A stretch of 64,000 nucleotides of DNA from a virus. The stretch lies in the IMG/VR virus record IMGVR_UViG_3300012006_000002, positions 1 through 64,000 of that record. One strand, written 5' to 3'. Under the pieces are notes generated by a model, which did not search any database, had not been told where the DNA came from, and was given only the letters and a program-made list of their open reading frames with translations. Made by a program: the position numbers and the translations under genes. Below, piece by piece: positions 9,329 through 17,612 of this stretch. Position 1 is the first letter of the stretch. Each line of letters starts with the position of its first letter.

Positions 9329-12300
9329 ATGCCAGCATCTTCTACGTCAGTAAGCATTAGTGCGGCAAACTCGGCTATTACTGCGCTATCTGTTGATACG
9401 GGAACAGTAAGTCTTGCTGGCGGACTTTCCGTGTCGAGTGGCGTCAATATTCTCGATACCGGACTTGTGCTGTCCGCCATGACGACACCGGCAGCACCGG
9501 GCGCTTCCAAGAACAGAATCTACGCCAAATCTGATGGAAATCTTTATTTCCAATCCGGAACATCGGCAACAGAGAAACGTATTGCTGATACCGTAGGACT
9601 TTCCGCATCAGCATTTACGGACACCACGGTAGCAACAAACATTACGTCTGGCACTATTAGCGCGGCTCGACTTCCCGGAGTCATTCCCACTCTTACGGTC
9701 ACAAATCTTATTGCTAATCTATCTCAAGAATATTCAAGTTTTACCAAGACTGGCACACAGACCCTCAGAATACGATTAGGCACAGCATTGACTACCGAGA
9801 CGGGTGCAAATGCAGGGTCGGAATTCTACATCAGCACGTATGCTGATGATGGATCGACACTTATTGCTACGCCATTTCGCATCAAAAGAGGCGGACAAGT
9901 CTTGGTGGGAACGTGGACTTCCGATCTTAGTGCTGGCGGATACGCATTGAATATGCGTACTACCGCAAGCAATGATGGATTATTTCTTACTGATTCAACT
10001 CGATGGATGTTAACTCTTCCCGGAACAACAGGCGCGGGGTCATATAATAATCTCGTTTCCGCCAATGACAACGCGATTATCTTTAGCGCCGGATCGGTAG
10101 GAACCGGAAATTTCGTATTGGCTCCGTGGTTCAACGGAACGGGCGGCATGCGAATGAACAACTCGGGAGAAGTTGGATTTTCCGGAAATCCTGTTTCTGG
10201 ATACCAACTTGACGTTTCCGGAGTTGCTGGCGTAACTGGAAAGTTGTCCATTGCCCCCTCCGGAACAGGAAAAGATAACGCCTATAACGGGGCTTTAGTC
10301 ATTACCAAACCAACTGCTTCTGGTCAATATATCAATTTGATTCGATCTGGCAATACCGTATGGTCCATTGGGTATGCATATAACAATAATAATTTTGCCA
10401 TTGGCGGCGGAAACGCTACGGATTCCAGTTTTACCGCTCCGGGATTTCAAATAACTACCGGAAATCTTTTCAGCATGGCAGCGGGAACTCCCGTGGGAAG
10501 CACCCTGAGCGTTGGGGGAAATGGAATTACTCTTACTGCCACGTATGGAGCCTTATTGAGTAACAGTTATTATGATACGTCTTGGAAATTTGCTGGAAAC
10601 GGATATGCGTGGGGATTTGGTAATAATTTCAGCGGTGTTACAAATGGTGTTACTCTTGCAATTAGTAGCGTCAATAATTCCAGTGGTGCTACTGCTGCGT
10701 TAACATGGAATCCATATTTCAATTTTCATGCGGTAGGTGTTCTTACCGTTGGCACAACAACTAATTATGGAGTTATTACGGGTTATGGGCAATCCGGAAG
10801 CACCACCAGTGGATGGTTTGGGAATGGCAATGCGGGCAGTTATGCCAACATTACCGTTTCGTCAAATGACAGATCTATGGATTTTGGTATTCGAAGCTCC
10901 ACCTATTCCGGCGGAGAAGCCGCGTATATTTATCTTAGTTCCACAACAACGCCGTTTTCAATTTATACTTCCGCATCGGAACAGATTCGAATTCCCGCTA
11001 CCGGAGGATTGCAAATAAATAACAGCAAGGGTTTGACATTTCTTACTCATGCATCAGAAACCGCAGCTCGGGCAAATTTCACCGACATAATCTATGCACT
11101 TTATACAGGAAGTGATGCATTTCGTATTCAGGTTGGGAATCGCTCACTTGGATGGAATGGAACAACTTCTACTGCAATGTCTGCAGATAATGGATATCTT
11201 GAGATTGCAACAGGCGACAGCGCAACTGAGCCAATTTATGTTAGTCAATACACGTATGTTGCTCCGTATACTACAGGAACAGCGTCGCAATCCGGAAACA
11301 CCATTACCGGATCTGGTACAGGATGGACAGTATCGAACGCTCCGGTCGGATCAGAGTTTGTTTTTACCGGAAGCATTCCCCCTGTTCGGGGAGGAACAAT
11401 CAAAGCCGTTGTCAGCACCACTCAGTTGACTGTAGATGTCAATCAGACAGTGGCAAGCTCAACATACACTATTGGACCAAATAGTGGATTCTTTGGAGCA
11501 TTAAATCGAAGAGCGTCTCTTCTTGACGAGAGTGGATATACGTCTTTTCCATTGCGTCTTGGAATTGGTACTACTCCAACTATTCCTCTGGATATTGTTA
11601 CCAACGACAATGTCACGTATACCAATGTCATGACCGGACTTGCGTCTGCGTTGTCTGTTGGCAATACGGCGTATTTTGGAATAGGAAAAGCAAATAGTAC
11701 AAACAACTCTGTCGCGTGGGGCTTTTATAATGCGGGATCTGGAAGCACGAGCAATCGTTCCGATTTGACATTCTGGGGAGGGTCACCGCTACTGTCCGTT
11801 CTTGCTTCCGGAAATGTGGGAATTGGAATAACCGCCCCTGCTGCAAAACTCGATGTTGCTGGGACATTGAGACTCAACGGCACAACCGCAGGGACAAACT
11901 GGACGCAACTTCAATCTGCGGCGACACCGACAACAAACGTCACCTACACTCTTCCGTCTAGCGCTCCTGCCTCAACGGGATATTTTCTTACTAGCACCAC
12001 GGGCGGAGCAATGTCTTGGGGAAACTCATTAACTGATATTACTTCCACAAATGGAAATATTACCACACTTACTGCTACCACTCTCAATGCAACAACGGTA
12101 AATATTTCCGGAAATCTTACTGTTTCAGGAACATTTACCACCTATAATTCGGTGGTAACAACGATAGAAAATCCTACTATTGATATTGGTGGTGGACTGG
12201 GAGGCATTGCTCCCTCAATTGATGATGGCTATGATCGCGGCATTACATTCCAGTGGCACAATGGAACGTCAGCCAAAAAAGGTTTTTTTGGATTTGACAG

Positions 12301-12568
12301 AAGTGCATCAGCGTTTTTATTTGTTCCTGATGCCACAATTACAAGTGGAGTGGTAAGCGGTACTGGGCTGTCATTAAGCGCAACATCTGTTAGCGCTCCA
12401 ACAGTTATATTTACCGATCAGTCATCTTCTCCCTCTGCTCCGGGATCTGGACTTACCACTCTGTACAGCAAATCGGGTTCGATATATTATCGAAGTGGAT
12501 CTGCTGGATCCGAGACTAGTGTTGCATCAACAGGCAAAGCCATTGCCATGGCAATGGTATTTGGATAA
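9329..12568 (+). CDS. Long tail fibre protein (1079 residues)
   Basis: This very long Ser/Thr/Gly-rich fibre opens MPASSTSVSISAANSAITAL. It contains MTTPAAPGASKNRIYAKSDG with LYFQSGTSATEKRIAD, a module of fibre N-terminal regions, and several 'DVSG.AGVTGKLSI' and GNVGIGITAPAAKLDV segments that are usual in long phage and peptidase-ended fibres. Near residue 950 it has IENPTIDIGGGLGG, DGYDRGITFQWHNG and GFFGF, the knob domain also in 2995-5322. A module GNTITGSGTGWTV...G..F occurs near residue 650. No chaperone-type C-terminal peptidase signature was found. It ends with IAMAMVFG, similar to the end of 39024-43574 (GMSIVFG). Likely a long side fibre. Confidence 0.85.
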   Translation: MPASSTSVSISAANSAITALSVDTGTVSLAGGLSVSSGVNILDTGLVLSAMTTPAAPGASKNRIYAKSDGNLYFQSGTSATEKRIADTVGLSASAFTDTTVATNITSGTISAARLPGVIPTLTVTNLIANLSQEYSSFTKTGTQTLRIRLGTALTTETGANAGSEFYISTYADDGSTLIATPFRIKRGGQVLVGTWTSDLSAGGYALNMRTTASNDGLFLTDSTRWMLTLPGTTGAGSYNNLVSANDNAIIFSAGSVGTGNFVLAPWFNGTGGMRMNNSGEVGFSGNPVSGYQLDVSGVAGVTGKLSIAPSGTGKDNAYNGALVITKPTASGQYINLIRSGNTVWSIGYAYNNNNFAIGGGNATDSSFTAPGFQITTGNLFSMAAGTPVGSTLSVGGNGITLTATYGALLSNSYYDTSWKFAGNGYAWGFGNNFSGVTNGVTLAISSVNNSSGATAALTWNPYFNFHAVGVLTVGTTTNYGVITGYGQSGSTTSGWFGNGNAGSYANITVSSNDRSMDFGIRSSTYSGGEAAYIYLSSTTTPFSIYTSASEQIRIPATGGLQINNSKGLTFLTHASETAARANFTDIIYALYTGSDAFRIQVGNRSLGWNGTTSTAMSADNGYLEIATGDSATEPIYVSQYTYVAPYTTGTASQSGNTITGSGTGWTVSNAPVGSEFVFTGSIPPVRGGTIKAVVSTTQLTVDVNQTVASSTYTIGPNSGFFGALNRRASLLDESGYTSFPLRLGIGTTPTIPLDIVTNDNVTYTNVMTGLASALSVGNTAYFGIGKANSTNNSVAWGFYNAGSGSTSNRSDLTFWGGSPLLSVLASGNVGIGITAPAAKLDVAGTLRLNGTTAGTNWTQLQSAATPTTNVTYTLPSSAPASTGYFLTSTTGGAMSWGNSLTDITSTNGNITTLTATTLNATTVNISGNLTVSGTFTTYNSVVTTIENPTIDIGGGLGGIAPSIDDGYDRGITFQWHNGTSAKKGFFGFDRSASAFLFVPDATITSGVVSGTGLSLSATSVSAPTVIFTDQSSSPSAPGSGLTTLYSKSGSIYYRSGSAGSETSVASTGKAIAMAMVFG

Positions 12569-12580
12569 AAGGAAATAATC

Positions 12581-12940
12581 ATGGCAGCGCCAAATGTTGT
12601 AAATGTATCAACCATCACCGCTAAATCCACAGGATTGCTAGCCACCACTTCGGCTGTGGCACTTCTATCAAATGCGGCATCATCTGGAAAAGTATTAAAA
12701 ATAAATACCTTGCTTTTCTCCAATATTACGGGATCGTCAGCATCTGCTACCGTGTATGTACTAAAAAATGCTACTACTACAGTATATCTTGCCTATGGAA
12801 TTGCATGTCCGGCAACATCGTCCCTTGTTGTATTAAGCAAAGACACAAGTATTTATCTTGAAGAAAATGATGTTCTGTACATACTTGCCAGTGCAGCAAC
12901 TTCTTTGCATGCTTTTTGCAGTTATGAGGAAATTTCCTGA
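12581..12940 (+). CDS. Small virion/fibre-adaptor-like protein (cassette copy B, gene 1)
   Basis: A 119-residue paralogue of 160-525. Both start MAAPN.V.V.T, contain LLSNAA.SGK.LKIN, a short KNATTTVYLAYGIA-like strand, LVVLSKDTSIYLEENDVL, and end CSYEEI. Ribosome site AAAGGA lies before ATG 12581. Its TGA overlaps the next ATG (TGATG at 12938-12942). The gene order (small protein, MGYFSG-type adhesin, beta-sandwich protein) repeats that of 160-2548, so the whole unit looks duplicated. Predicted all-beta with no membrane segment. Role as an adaptor or decoration subunit is inferred from context only. Confidence 0.75.
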   Translation: MAAPNVVNVSTITAKSTGLLATTSAVALLSNAASSGKVLKINTLLFSNITGSSASATVYVLKNATTTVYLAYGIACPATSSLVVLSKDTSIYLEENDVLYILASAATSLHAFCSYEEIS

Positions 12941-14442
12941 TGGGATATTTTTCAGGAAATAATAATTATATTGGAGTTTCCACAAGAAATTCTGGAAGCG
13001 GCGGAATGAGATACGCATTCTTATCAAAAGGAAGTACTGATGTTTCATTTAGAGTAAATGGAGGATCTACTTCTGTTAATACATATTTTTTTGGTTTTCG
13101 AAACGAAATGGACTACATTGACGTGACATCTGGAGGAAAATGCATTGTGCGTTGTGTCGGCGGCGCTGGCGGACCCGGTGCATGGAGTAGCAATACCTAT
13201 CACGTAGGAGGAACCGGAGGATATGTAGAGGCAATTTATACACTTGCTCCCGGACGATATTACCTATTTGCAGGACGTGGCAATAATGGATACAGCGGCA
13301 GCGGCGGCTCTGGAGGAGGATCATCAGACATACGGACTGTATATAACGGAGGAACAACATTTTCTCAAGCATCTTTTATTGAAACGGCGTCATTAAACTC
13401 CCGCTTCATTGTGGCGGGAGGTGGAGGCGGCGCTCATGGAGGCTCCTATGGGCACTACGATCTTCCAAATGATCGACCGGGAAGTGGTGGTCCAACCACA
13501 GCGTTTACCAATACCACTTCAACGCAAGATGCGGGACACGTTGGTACAGGAGCAAGCACTACTGCTGCTGGACTAGATGGAGGAAATAGTATGAATTCCA
13601 CCTATACCGGCAATGGAGCATATGGATTTGGCGGTAGCGGCACAGGAGGAGCTTCATATACCACTGTATCGGCAACTTTCTCTGGATATGCTTGGCCAAA
13701 CGGAGGCAGCGGTAGTAGCTGGGCGAACGGCGGCGGCGGCGGTGGATGGTATGGCGGAGCAGCAAACTGGCCATGCGGGGGAGGTGGATCAAACTATTTG
13801 CAATCATATGGATCTGCAACATTAGTTTCTACGACTACAAATTCCACAGCCAATACAAAAAATCTTCTGCGAAATGGAGAATTTTTGTATCAATATTCTT
13901 ACGGCAATACTCAAGCGGGAGTATTTAATTCTCGATGGTATAATCTGTACTTGAACGGAGGTAGTACGCTGACGTATAACAGCGCAATAACCAATCCTGC
14001 CGGAGGAAATGGTGTTCTGCAGTTTTATACCGGAACTGCTGCTAGTTATACGTACTGGTCTTGGTACGTTACCACAAATCCATATACTGCAGCCGCTTTG
14101 CCTGCGGGAACCTACACAGTTTCCTATTGGGCGCGTATTGCCTCTGGCTCTTCCACAAACCTCAACAATGCTCAACTTTGGAGAAACGGTTCTGTTGATA
14201 CGTATAACGCTACTGGGGCAAATCCCACATTGACAACAAGTTGGCAGCGCTTTTCGGTAACTGCAACACTTACTTCGACTGGCGGTTCTGCTTTGGAATT
14301 TTTTCCTTTTCACTCGGGTTCACTAACTCCAAATTACACTGTGTATATTTGGGGTTTTCAATTAGAGCAATCATCTACTGCTACTGCATATGTTCCGTCA
14401 TGGGGAAACGGATTTATAGAAATTCTTCCTTATGTGCAATAA
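12940..14442 (+). CDS. Glycine-rich adhesin with C-terminal carbohydrate-binding-like domain (copy B, gene 2)
   Basis: A 500-residue protein. The N-terminal segment MGYFSGNNNYIGVS matches 529-1311. Residues of about 55-300 form a glycine-rich domain (IVRCVGGAGGPGAW, GSGGSGGGSSDIRT, FIVAGGGGGAHGG), the type that folds as polyglycine-II bundles in phage adhesins. Residues of about 308-500 (NLLRNGEFLYQYSYGNTQA, YTVSYWARIASGSSTNLNNA, SWQRFSVTATLTSTGGSALE, VYIWGFQLEQSSTATAYVPS) form a carbohydrate-binding-like jelly roll common at phage virion surfaces. It shares only the attachment end with its copy A counterpart, which has a LamG-like domain instead. Likely receptor-binding. Confidence 0.75.
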   Translation: MGYFSGNNNYIGVSTRNSGSGGMRYAFLSKGSTDVSFRVNGGSTSVNTYFFGFRNEMDYIDVTSGGKCIVRCVGGAGGPGAWSSNTYHVGGTGGYVEAIYTLAPGRYYLFAGRGNNGYSGSGGSGGGSSDIRTVYNGGTTFSQASFIETASLNSRFIVAGGGGGAHGGSYGHYDLPNDRPGSGGPTTAFTNTTSTQDAGHVGTGASTTAAGLDGGNSMNSTYTGNGAYGFGGSGTGGASYTTVSATFSGYAWPNGGSGSSWANGGGGGGWYGGAANWPCGGGGSNYLQSYGSATLVSTTTNSTANTKNLLRNGEFLYQYSYGNTQAGVFNSRWYNLYLNGGSTLTYNSAITNPAGGNGVLQFYTGTAASYTYWSWYVTTNPYTAAALPAGTYTVSYWARIASGSSTNLNNAQLWRNGSVDTYNATGANPTLTTSWQRFSVTATLTSTGGSALEFFPFHSGSLTPNYTVYIWGFQLEQSSTATAYVPSWGNGFIEILPYVQ

Positions 14443-14472
14443 TTTTTTTGCAATGAAAAGTATGAATATATC

Positions 14473-15519
14473 ATGAAAAGAAAAAATGGATTAATACTTT
14501 CATCGGGAACAAGTACTGATGATCTGGGTAGAACTTCTGCAGGAATATCCGAAATTACAGAAATATTTTATAATACGTTGTGGCCATCCGTAAATATTAT
14601 TAATTCTCAAGCATTTATTAATGAAGGACAAACAATCAGTATTAAATTGATTGCAGTTCCCGATGGTACCTACACGGCAACTGCGAATTTAGTATCTGGA
14701 AATTTCTTGAATATTAGTGATTTTCAATCAAATTTAACAACTTTTTCTATCGTTGTTTCTTCTGGCGTGGGAACAGGAACTACCACTCTTGCACTTGATG
14801 GATTTACTGAAGGAACTGAAGTAATAAACTTTACTATTACTAATAGTGTTTATGCAGTAATTGGAACAACACAGAATTATACAGTTTCTGATATCAGCAC
14901 TGGAGCAACTGAGCCAATATATACTCCTTCAGCATATTCTACAGTGTCAGCAACTTCTCCATCTGCGTTTTCTTATCTTGCAATTCCGGGAGGAAGCAGG
15001 ACATTCCTCAATTACATAACAAGTTTTGGAGTTGTTGGATCGTCGTCAAATACCGGATCGACTACATGGAATGCATCATATAGTGGAAATATTGGATACA
15101 CTGCTAGCCCAATTGCTACAAACAATTATTTTACTCAGTATAATCGCGTACAATTTATTGCCGGAGATGGAACTGTTGATGCTCTGGACTGGGCAGTGAT
15201 TAATTTTGGCGTTGCTAATGGCAATGGTGATTTTGACGGAAACGCGCCGGTTAACGCACATTTTGGAGGAGAGGATACTACTAGCGGAGGAGCGGGTGCA
15301 GTAGGAGTAACAGTAGGAAGAATCTGGGGATTTTCAGCCAGCCTTGGATGGACATTATTGTATCAACTTCCTCTTGGTTCAAGTTCCGGAAATTCATACA
15401 ATCACACAAACGGAGCGTGGTTTGCCTCTGGAACAACAGTATCTACAGGGAATGGAAAACGATTAGCGTATGATACGCTTACTATCACACATGTGGGATT
15501 TAGCGTAGGAACATCCTGA
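14473..15519 (+). CDS. Beta-sandwich adhesin (cassette copy B, gene 3)
   Basis: A 348-residue protein starting MKRKNGLILSSGTS. Residues of about 45-150 resemble a Calx-beta/Ig-like repeat (INEGQTISIKL, TTTLALDGFTEGTEVINFTI). The remainder, with YSTVSATSPSAFSYLAIPGG and FAGDGTVDALDWAVINFGVAN-like strands ending ITHVGFSVGTS, looks like an unrelated beta-sandwich. The counterpart in copy A is 1322-2548, which has the same early repeat but a different C-terminal part. No strong ribosome site is seen: the leader is A/T-rich. Probably a virion surface protein. Carbohydrate binding is plausible but not shown by a motif. Confidence 0.6.
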   Translation: MKRKNGLILSSGTSTDDLGRTSAGISEITEIFYNTLWPSVNIINSQAFINEGQTISIKLIAVPDGTYTATANLVSGNFLNISDFQSNLTTFSIVVSSGVGTGTTTLALDGFTEGTEVINFTITNSVYAVIGTTQNYTVSDISTGATEPIYTPSAYSTVSATSPSAFSYLAIPGGSRTFLNYITSFGVVGSSSNTGSTTWNASYSGNIGYTASPIATNNYFTQYNRVQFIAGDGTVDALDWAVINFGVANGNGDFDGNAPVNAHFGGEDTTSGGAGAVGVTVGRIWGFSASLGWTLLYQLPLGSSSGNSYNHTNGAWFASGTTVSTGNGKRLAYDTLTITHVGFSVGTS

Positions 15520-15529
15520 GGAAATTGAC

Positions 15530-15919
15530 ATGCCAACAAGTGCAGCATCATTACAAATAACAGGATCTGCCGGAACGTCATTGTCCGTTGACGCCGGATC
15601 AGTGTCGTTGGCTGGTTCGCTTTCCGTTGCCGGTGCGTTTAGCGCAGCAATTCTCTCCATTACATCTGCCCTGACTCTTACCATCGCTCATCATATTGTT
15701 CTTTGCGGCGGAACATCAAGTTATACCGTCACGCTTCCCACCGCAGTAGGAATCGCCGGAAGAATATATCAAATCAAGAAAACCAGCACTTCTGCCTATA
15801 CACTTACCATTGCTACTACTTCTTCCCAGACCATAGATGGAAGCACGTCATTAGGGTTTACAACACAGTATAATAACTATGTAGTTGTTTCTGATGGCGC
15901 GAATTGGAGCATACTGTAA
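15530..15919 (+). CDS. Short fibre protein with TIDGS/SDGANW domain
   Basis: A 129-residue protein. The N-terminus (SAASLQITGSAGTSLSVDAG, VSLAGSLSV) resembles the start of 9329-12568 and may be the attachment segment. From about residue 50 it carries the widespread fibre-tip domain: HHIVLCGGTSSYTVTLPTA, GRIYQIKKTSTSAYTLTIAT, QTIDGS and VVVSDGANWSIL. This domain occurs at or near the tips of many phage and R-type pyocin-like fibres. Ribosome site GAGGAAATTGAC precedes ATG 15530. The final TAA overlaps the ATG of 15919-16515. Likely a short fibre or fibre-tip subunit acting with its neighbours. Confidence 0.8.
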   Translation: MPTSAASLQITGSAGTSLSVDAGSVSLAGSLSVAGAFSAAILSITSALTLTIAHHIVLCGGTSSYTVTLPTAVGIAGRIYQIKKTSTSAYTLTIATTSSQTIDGSTSLGFTTQYNNYVVVSDGANWSIL

Positions 15920-16515
15920 TGAGTTTTATCGTAAGCAGCGGTGGTGGTGCAAGCGCAGTTACTCGGATTTATACTACGACGCTTGCATCCGACACAGCCT
16001 CAGTAGATATCACTGCAATACCTCAAACGTATACGAATCTGGAATTAATTGTGCATGCCGCCGGGACTTCTTATGTACGCACTGTTGGAATATATTGCAT
16101 CCCGTTTAGCGGTGTCAATCAATCATCTTATCTGGTCAATGGATATCAACAGGAACAGTTTTACTCGGGATCTAGCAGCCCAAACGGTTCGATTTTGAAT
16201 TTTACGAGTGACGCTACTGCGGGGATTATGCCGGGAAGCCAGTCAAATCCCGGCCCGGCGCAATACTTGTTTGGAACTACCAAGATATTTTTGACAAATT
16301 ATTCCTCTGCTACATCATCAAAAGGATGGATGTCAGAGTCTCACCATTCAGGGACTAATAATGCGTCGGTAAATACCAGCACATTGTTTCACAGTGCGGC
16401 GCATTTTTCCCAAACAAACTCGGTTCAATTAGGGGCCATTGATAGGCTGTATGTCTATCCAACCAGTGGTAATTTTCGAACAGGATCAGTATTTACGCTC
16501 TATGGATGGTCATGA
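15919..16515 (+). CDS. Tail-tip adhesin with IPQTYTNLEL-type domain
   Basis: A 198-residue protein starting at ATG 15919 (overlap with the preceding TAA). From about residue 20 it holds LASDTASVDITAIPQTYTNL, then ELIVHAAG and a beta-rich body, ending SGNFRTGSVFTLYGWS. This is the same terminal fibre domain as in 8175-8933 and at the end of 27731-29683. The protein is almost the domain alone, joined to a short N-terminal SSGGGAS linker, so it may be the exchangeable tip of a multi-subunit fibre with 15530-15919. It is translationally coupled at both ends (TAATG before, ATGA after). Receptor binding is inferred from this domain's usual location. Confidence 0.75.
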   Translation: MSFIVSSGGGASAVTRIYTTTLASDTASVDITAIPQTYTNLELIVHAAGTSYVRTVGIYCIPFSGVNQSSYLVNGYQQEQFYSGSSSPNGSILNFTSDATAGIMPGSQSNPGPAQYLFGTTKIFLTNYSSATSSKGWMSESHHSGTNNASVNTSTLFHSAAHFSQTNSVQLGAIDRLYVYPTSGNFRTGSVFTLYGWS

Positions 16516-16796
16516 TGAATAACGAAGAGATAGCCATCGTCATCGAAATAAACTGCGAAACCGGCGTCGAGACGACTCGACGCTTAACACCGCAAGAGAT
16601 CGCGCAACGGACAGTTGATATAGCGAAAGCAGAATCTGATCAAATTGCCAAAGAATTAAAAGCAGCGCAAGAAGAAGAAGAAAGGCAATCACTTCTTTCA
16701 TGGATCGCTTCTCAATCAACACTTCCACAAGCCGCTAGGAATGCCTTGGCTAGAGCAGCGGGTATTGATACAACTACATCATCTTCTCAAATTTGA
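16512..16796 (+). CDS. Small fibre-associated protein with NCETG motif
   Basis: The ATG at 16512 overlaps the previous TGA, giving 94 residues (MMNNEEIAIVIEINCETGVE...). The 'NCETG..E..RRLTPQEIAQR' opening is related to that of 8933-9322, and the rest is helical and acidic with a coiled-coil-like KAESDQIAKELKAAQEEEER. Both copies follow a fibre-tip protein with the same domain, so an assembly or trimerisation helper is a reasonable inference. It is not a known peptidase. It is the last gene of the leftward fibre region, before an A/T-rich gap of 39 bases with a possible promoter. Confidence 0.6.
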   Translation: MMNNEEIAIVIEINCETGVETTRRLTPQEIAQRTVDIAKAESDQIAKELKAAQEEEERQSLLSWIASQSTLPQAARNALARAAGIDTTTSSSQI

Positions 16797-16819
16797 TATA
16801 CTTTTAGTAGGTATATTAT
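16793..16819 (+). promoter_or_regulatory. Weak candidate promoter before 16836
   Basis: TTGATA (16793-16798) with TATTAT (16814-16819) at a short 15-base spacing. The region contains an inverted repeat ATATAC (16796-16801) with GTATAT (16811-16816). It sits between the adhesin block and the tail-shaft genes and is A/T-rich, so it may be chance. Confidence 0.25.
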
Positions 16820-16835
16820 ATAAAAAGGAAATCAT

Positions 16836-17252
16836 ATGGCAGGTGAAATTGCACTCAAGAAATTATATGGAGATATTGCGGGAGCGTATGTCATTGATGA
16901 TCTTAATGAAGCGCAAAGACATTATTTCATGTCGAAGAATCTCATTGTCATTCCGGCCATATTGACAAAAACTGTTCTGTCAAGTCCATTATTTGAACTA
17001 TCCGGACGAACACATTTTACCATTGAGGTAAGTAATTCCGGATTGAGTGCCGGAACATTCGTTTTGCAGGGATCAGTTACTGGGCAGAAATGGGTAGATA
17101 TTACTTCTACCCCCATTGCCTATAATGCTACTGCGCCTGTTACCGTAAGTTCTGAATTTCCATTTCGATTTTATCGCATTTTTGGATCGAACGTTGCCAG
17201 CGCCGGTTCAACCGAATATATAACTGTTTATTTGGCCGCAATTGCAAAGTAA
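16836..17252 (+). CDS. Small virion-like protein of unknown function
   Basis: A 138-residue protein with a strong ribosome site (AAAAGGAAATCAT before ATG). The N-terminus MAGEIALKKLYGDIAGAYV is helical, followed by a beta-rich body: LFELSGRTHFTIEVSNSGLS, FVLQGSVTGQKWVDITSTPI, FPFRFYRIFGSN. The pattern resembles the small 'discoidin-like or decoration' beta proteins of phage tails, but no family is recognised with confidence. It sits between the fibre-tip block and the sheath, 10 bases before the VTPE-repeat protein. A structural role near the tail is inferred from position. No transmembrane or catalytic motif. Confidence 0.55.
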   Translation: MAGEIALKKLYGDIAGAYVIDDLNEAQRHYFMSKNLIVIPAILTKTVLSSPLFELSGRTHFTIEVSNSGLSAGTFVLQGSVTGQKWVDITSTPIAYNATAPVTVSSEFPFRFYRIFGSNVASAGSTEYITVYLAAIAK

Positions 17253-17262
17253 CAAGGAGAAT

Positions 17263-17553
17263 ATGATGGCACGATCAACAGCGTCCCCTTCGGTCGAGGA
17301 AGAGTCTTTGGAAGTAACCCCCGAAGTAACCCCCGAAGTGACCCCCGAAGTAACCCCCGAAGTACTTCCTGCAGAAGAGATTCCTCCGGTTGAATATGGC
17401 CAATTTCTTCAATCATGGATTAATGATCAATCAGGAATTGAGCCGGAAGCACTTGGCGGCTTCGCGTGGCACGCGAAACAAATGAACTGGCATGGAGACA
17501 CCCCTTCCGGTTGGACTGCGAAGTTTCAAAGGTGGATTAATAGTAGTGCGTAA
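17263..17553 (+). CDS. Small protein with VTPE tandem repeats
   Basis: A 96-residue protein. The two possible starts are ATG 17263 and 17266, after AAGGAG (17254-17259). I list the first, but 17266 has better spacing. Residues of about 16-32 are four tandem VTPE units (12-bp DNA repeat at 17311-17358). The C-terminal 50 residues (YGQFLQSWINDQSGIEPEAL and GFAWHAKQMNWHGDTPSGW, ending KFQRWINSSA) form a small globular Trp-rich domain. Its last part resembles the 'W..kF..WI' ends of several phage proteins. Function unknown. It directly precedes the sheath gene by 59 bases, so it may be virion-associated or involved in tail assembly. Confidence 0.55.
   Translation: MMARSTASPSVEEESLEVTPEVTPEVTPEVTPEVLPAEEIPPVEYGQFLQSWINDQSGIEPEALGGFAWHAKQMNWHGDTPSGWTAKFQRWINSSA
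17311..17364 (+). repeat. 12-bp tandem repeat (GAAGTAACCCCC), four copies
   Basis: Four near-identical copies of a 12-bp unit (one has GTG in place of GTA), followed by a half unit. In frame they encode VTPE repeats, giving a flexible acidic Pro-rich linker. Such in-frame repeats can change copy number by slippage without a frameshift. Confidence 0.85.
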
Positions 17554-17612
17554 TGGCAAACTATAGAAAGAATAATTTCAAGTCGTAAATTTCGCACACA
17601 AAGGAGTATCTC

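Noticed and set aside
14430-14470. Terminator before 14473
   Set aside because: TGCAA/TTGCA arms around a T-run are only 5 bp and A/T-rich; insufficient for a confident terminator.
8100-15519. Diversity-generating retroelement target in adhesins
   Set aside because: No reverse transcriptase, template repeat or accessory gene is present in the window, so adhesin variation cannot be assigned to such a system.
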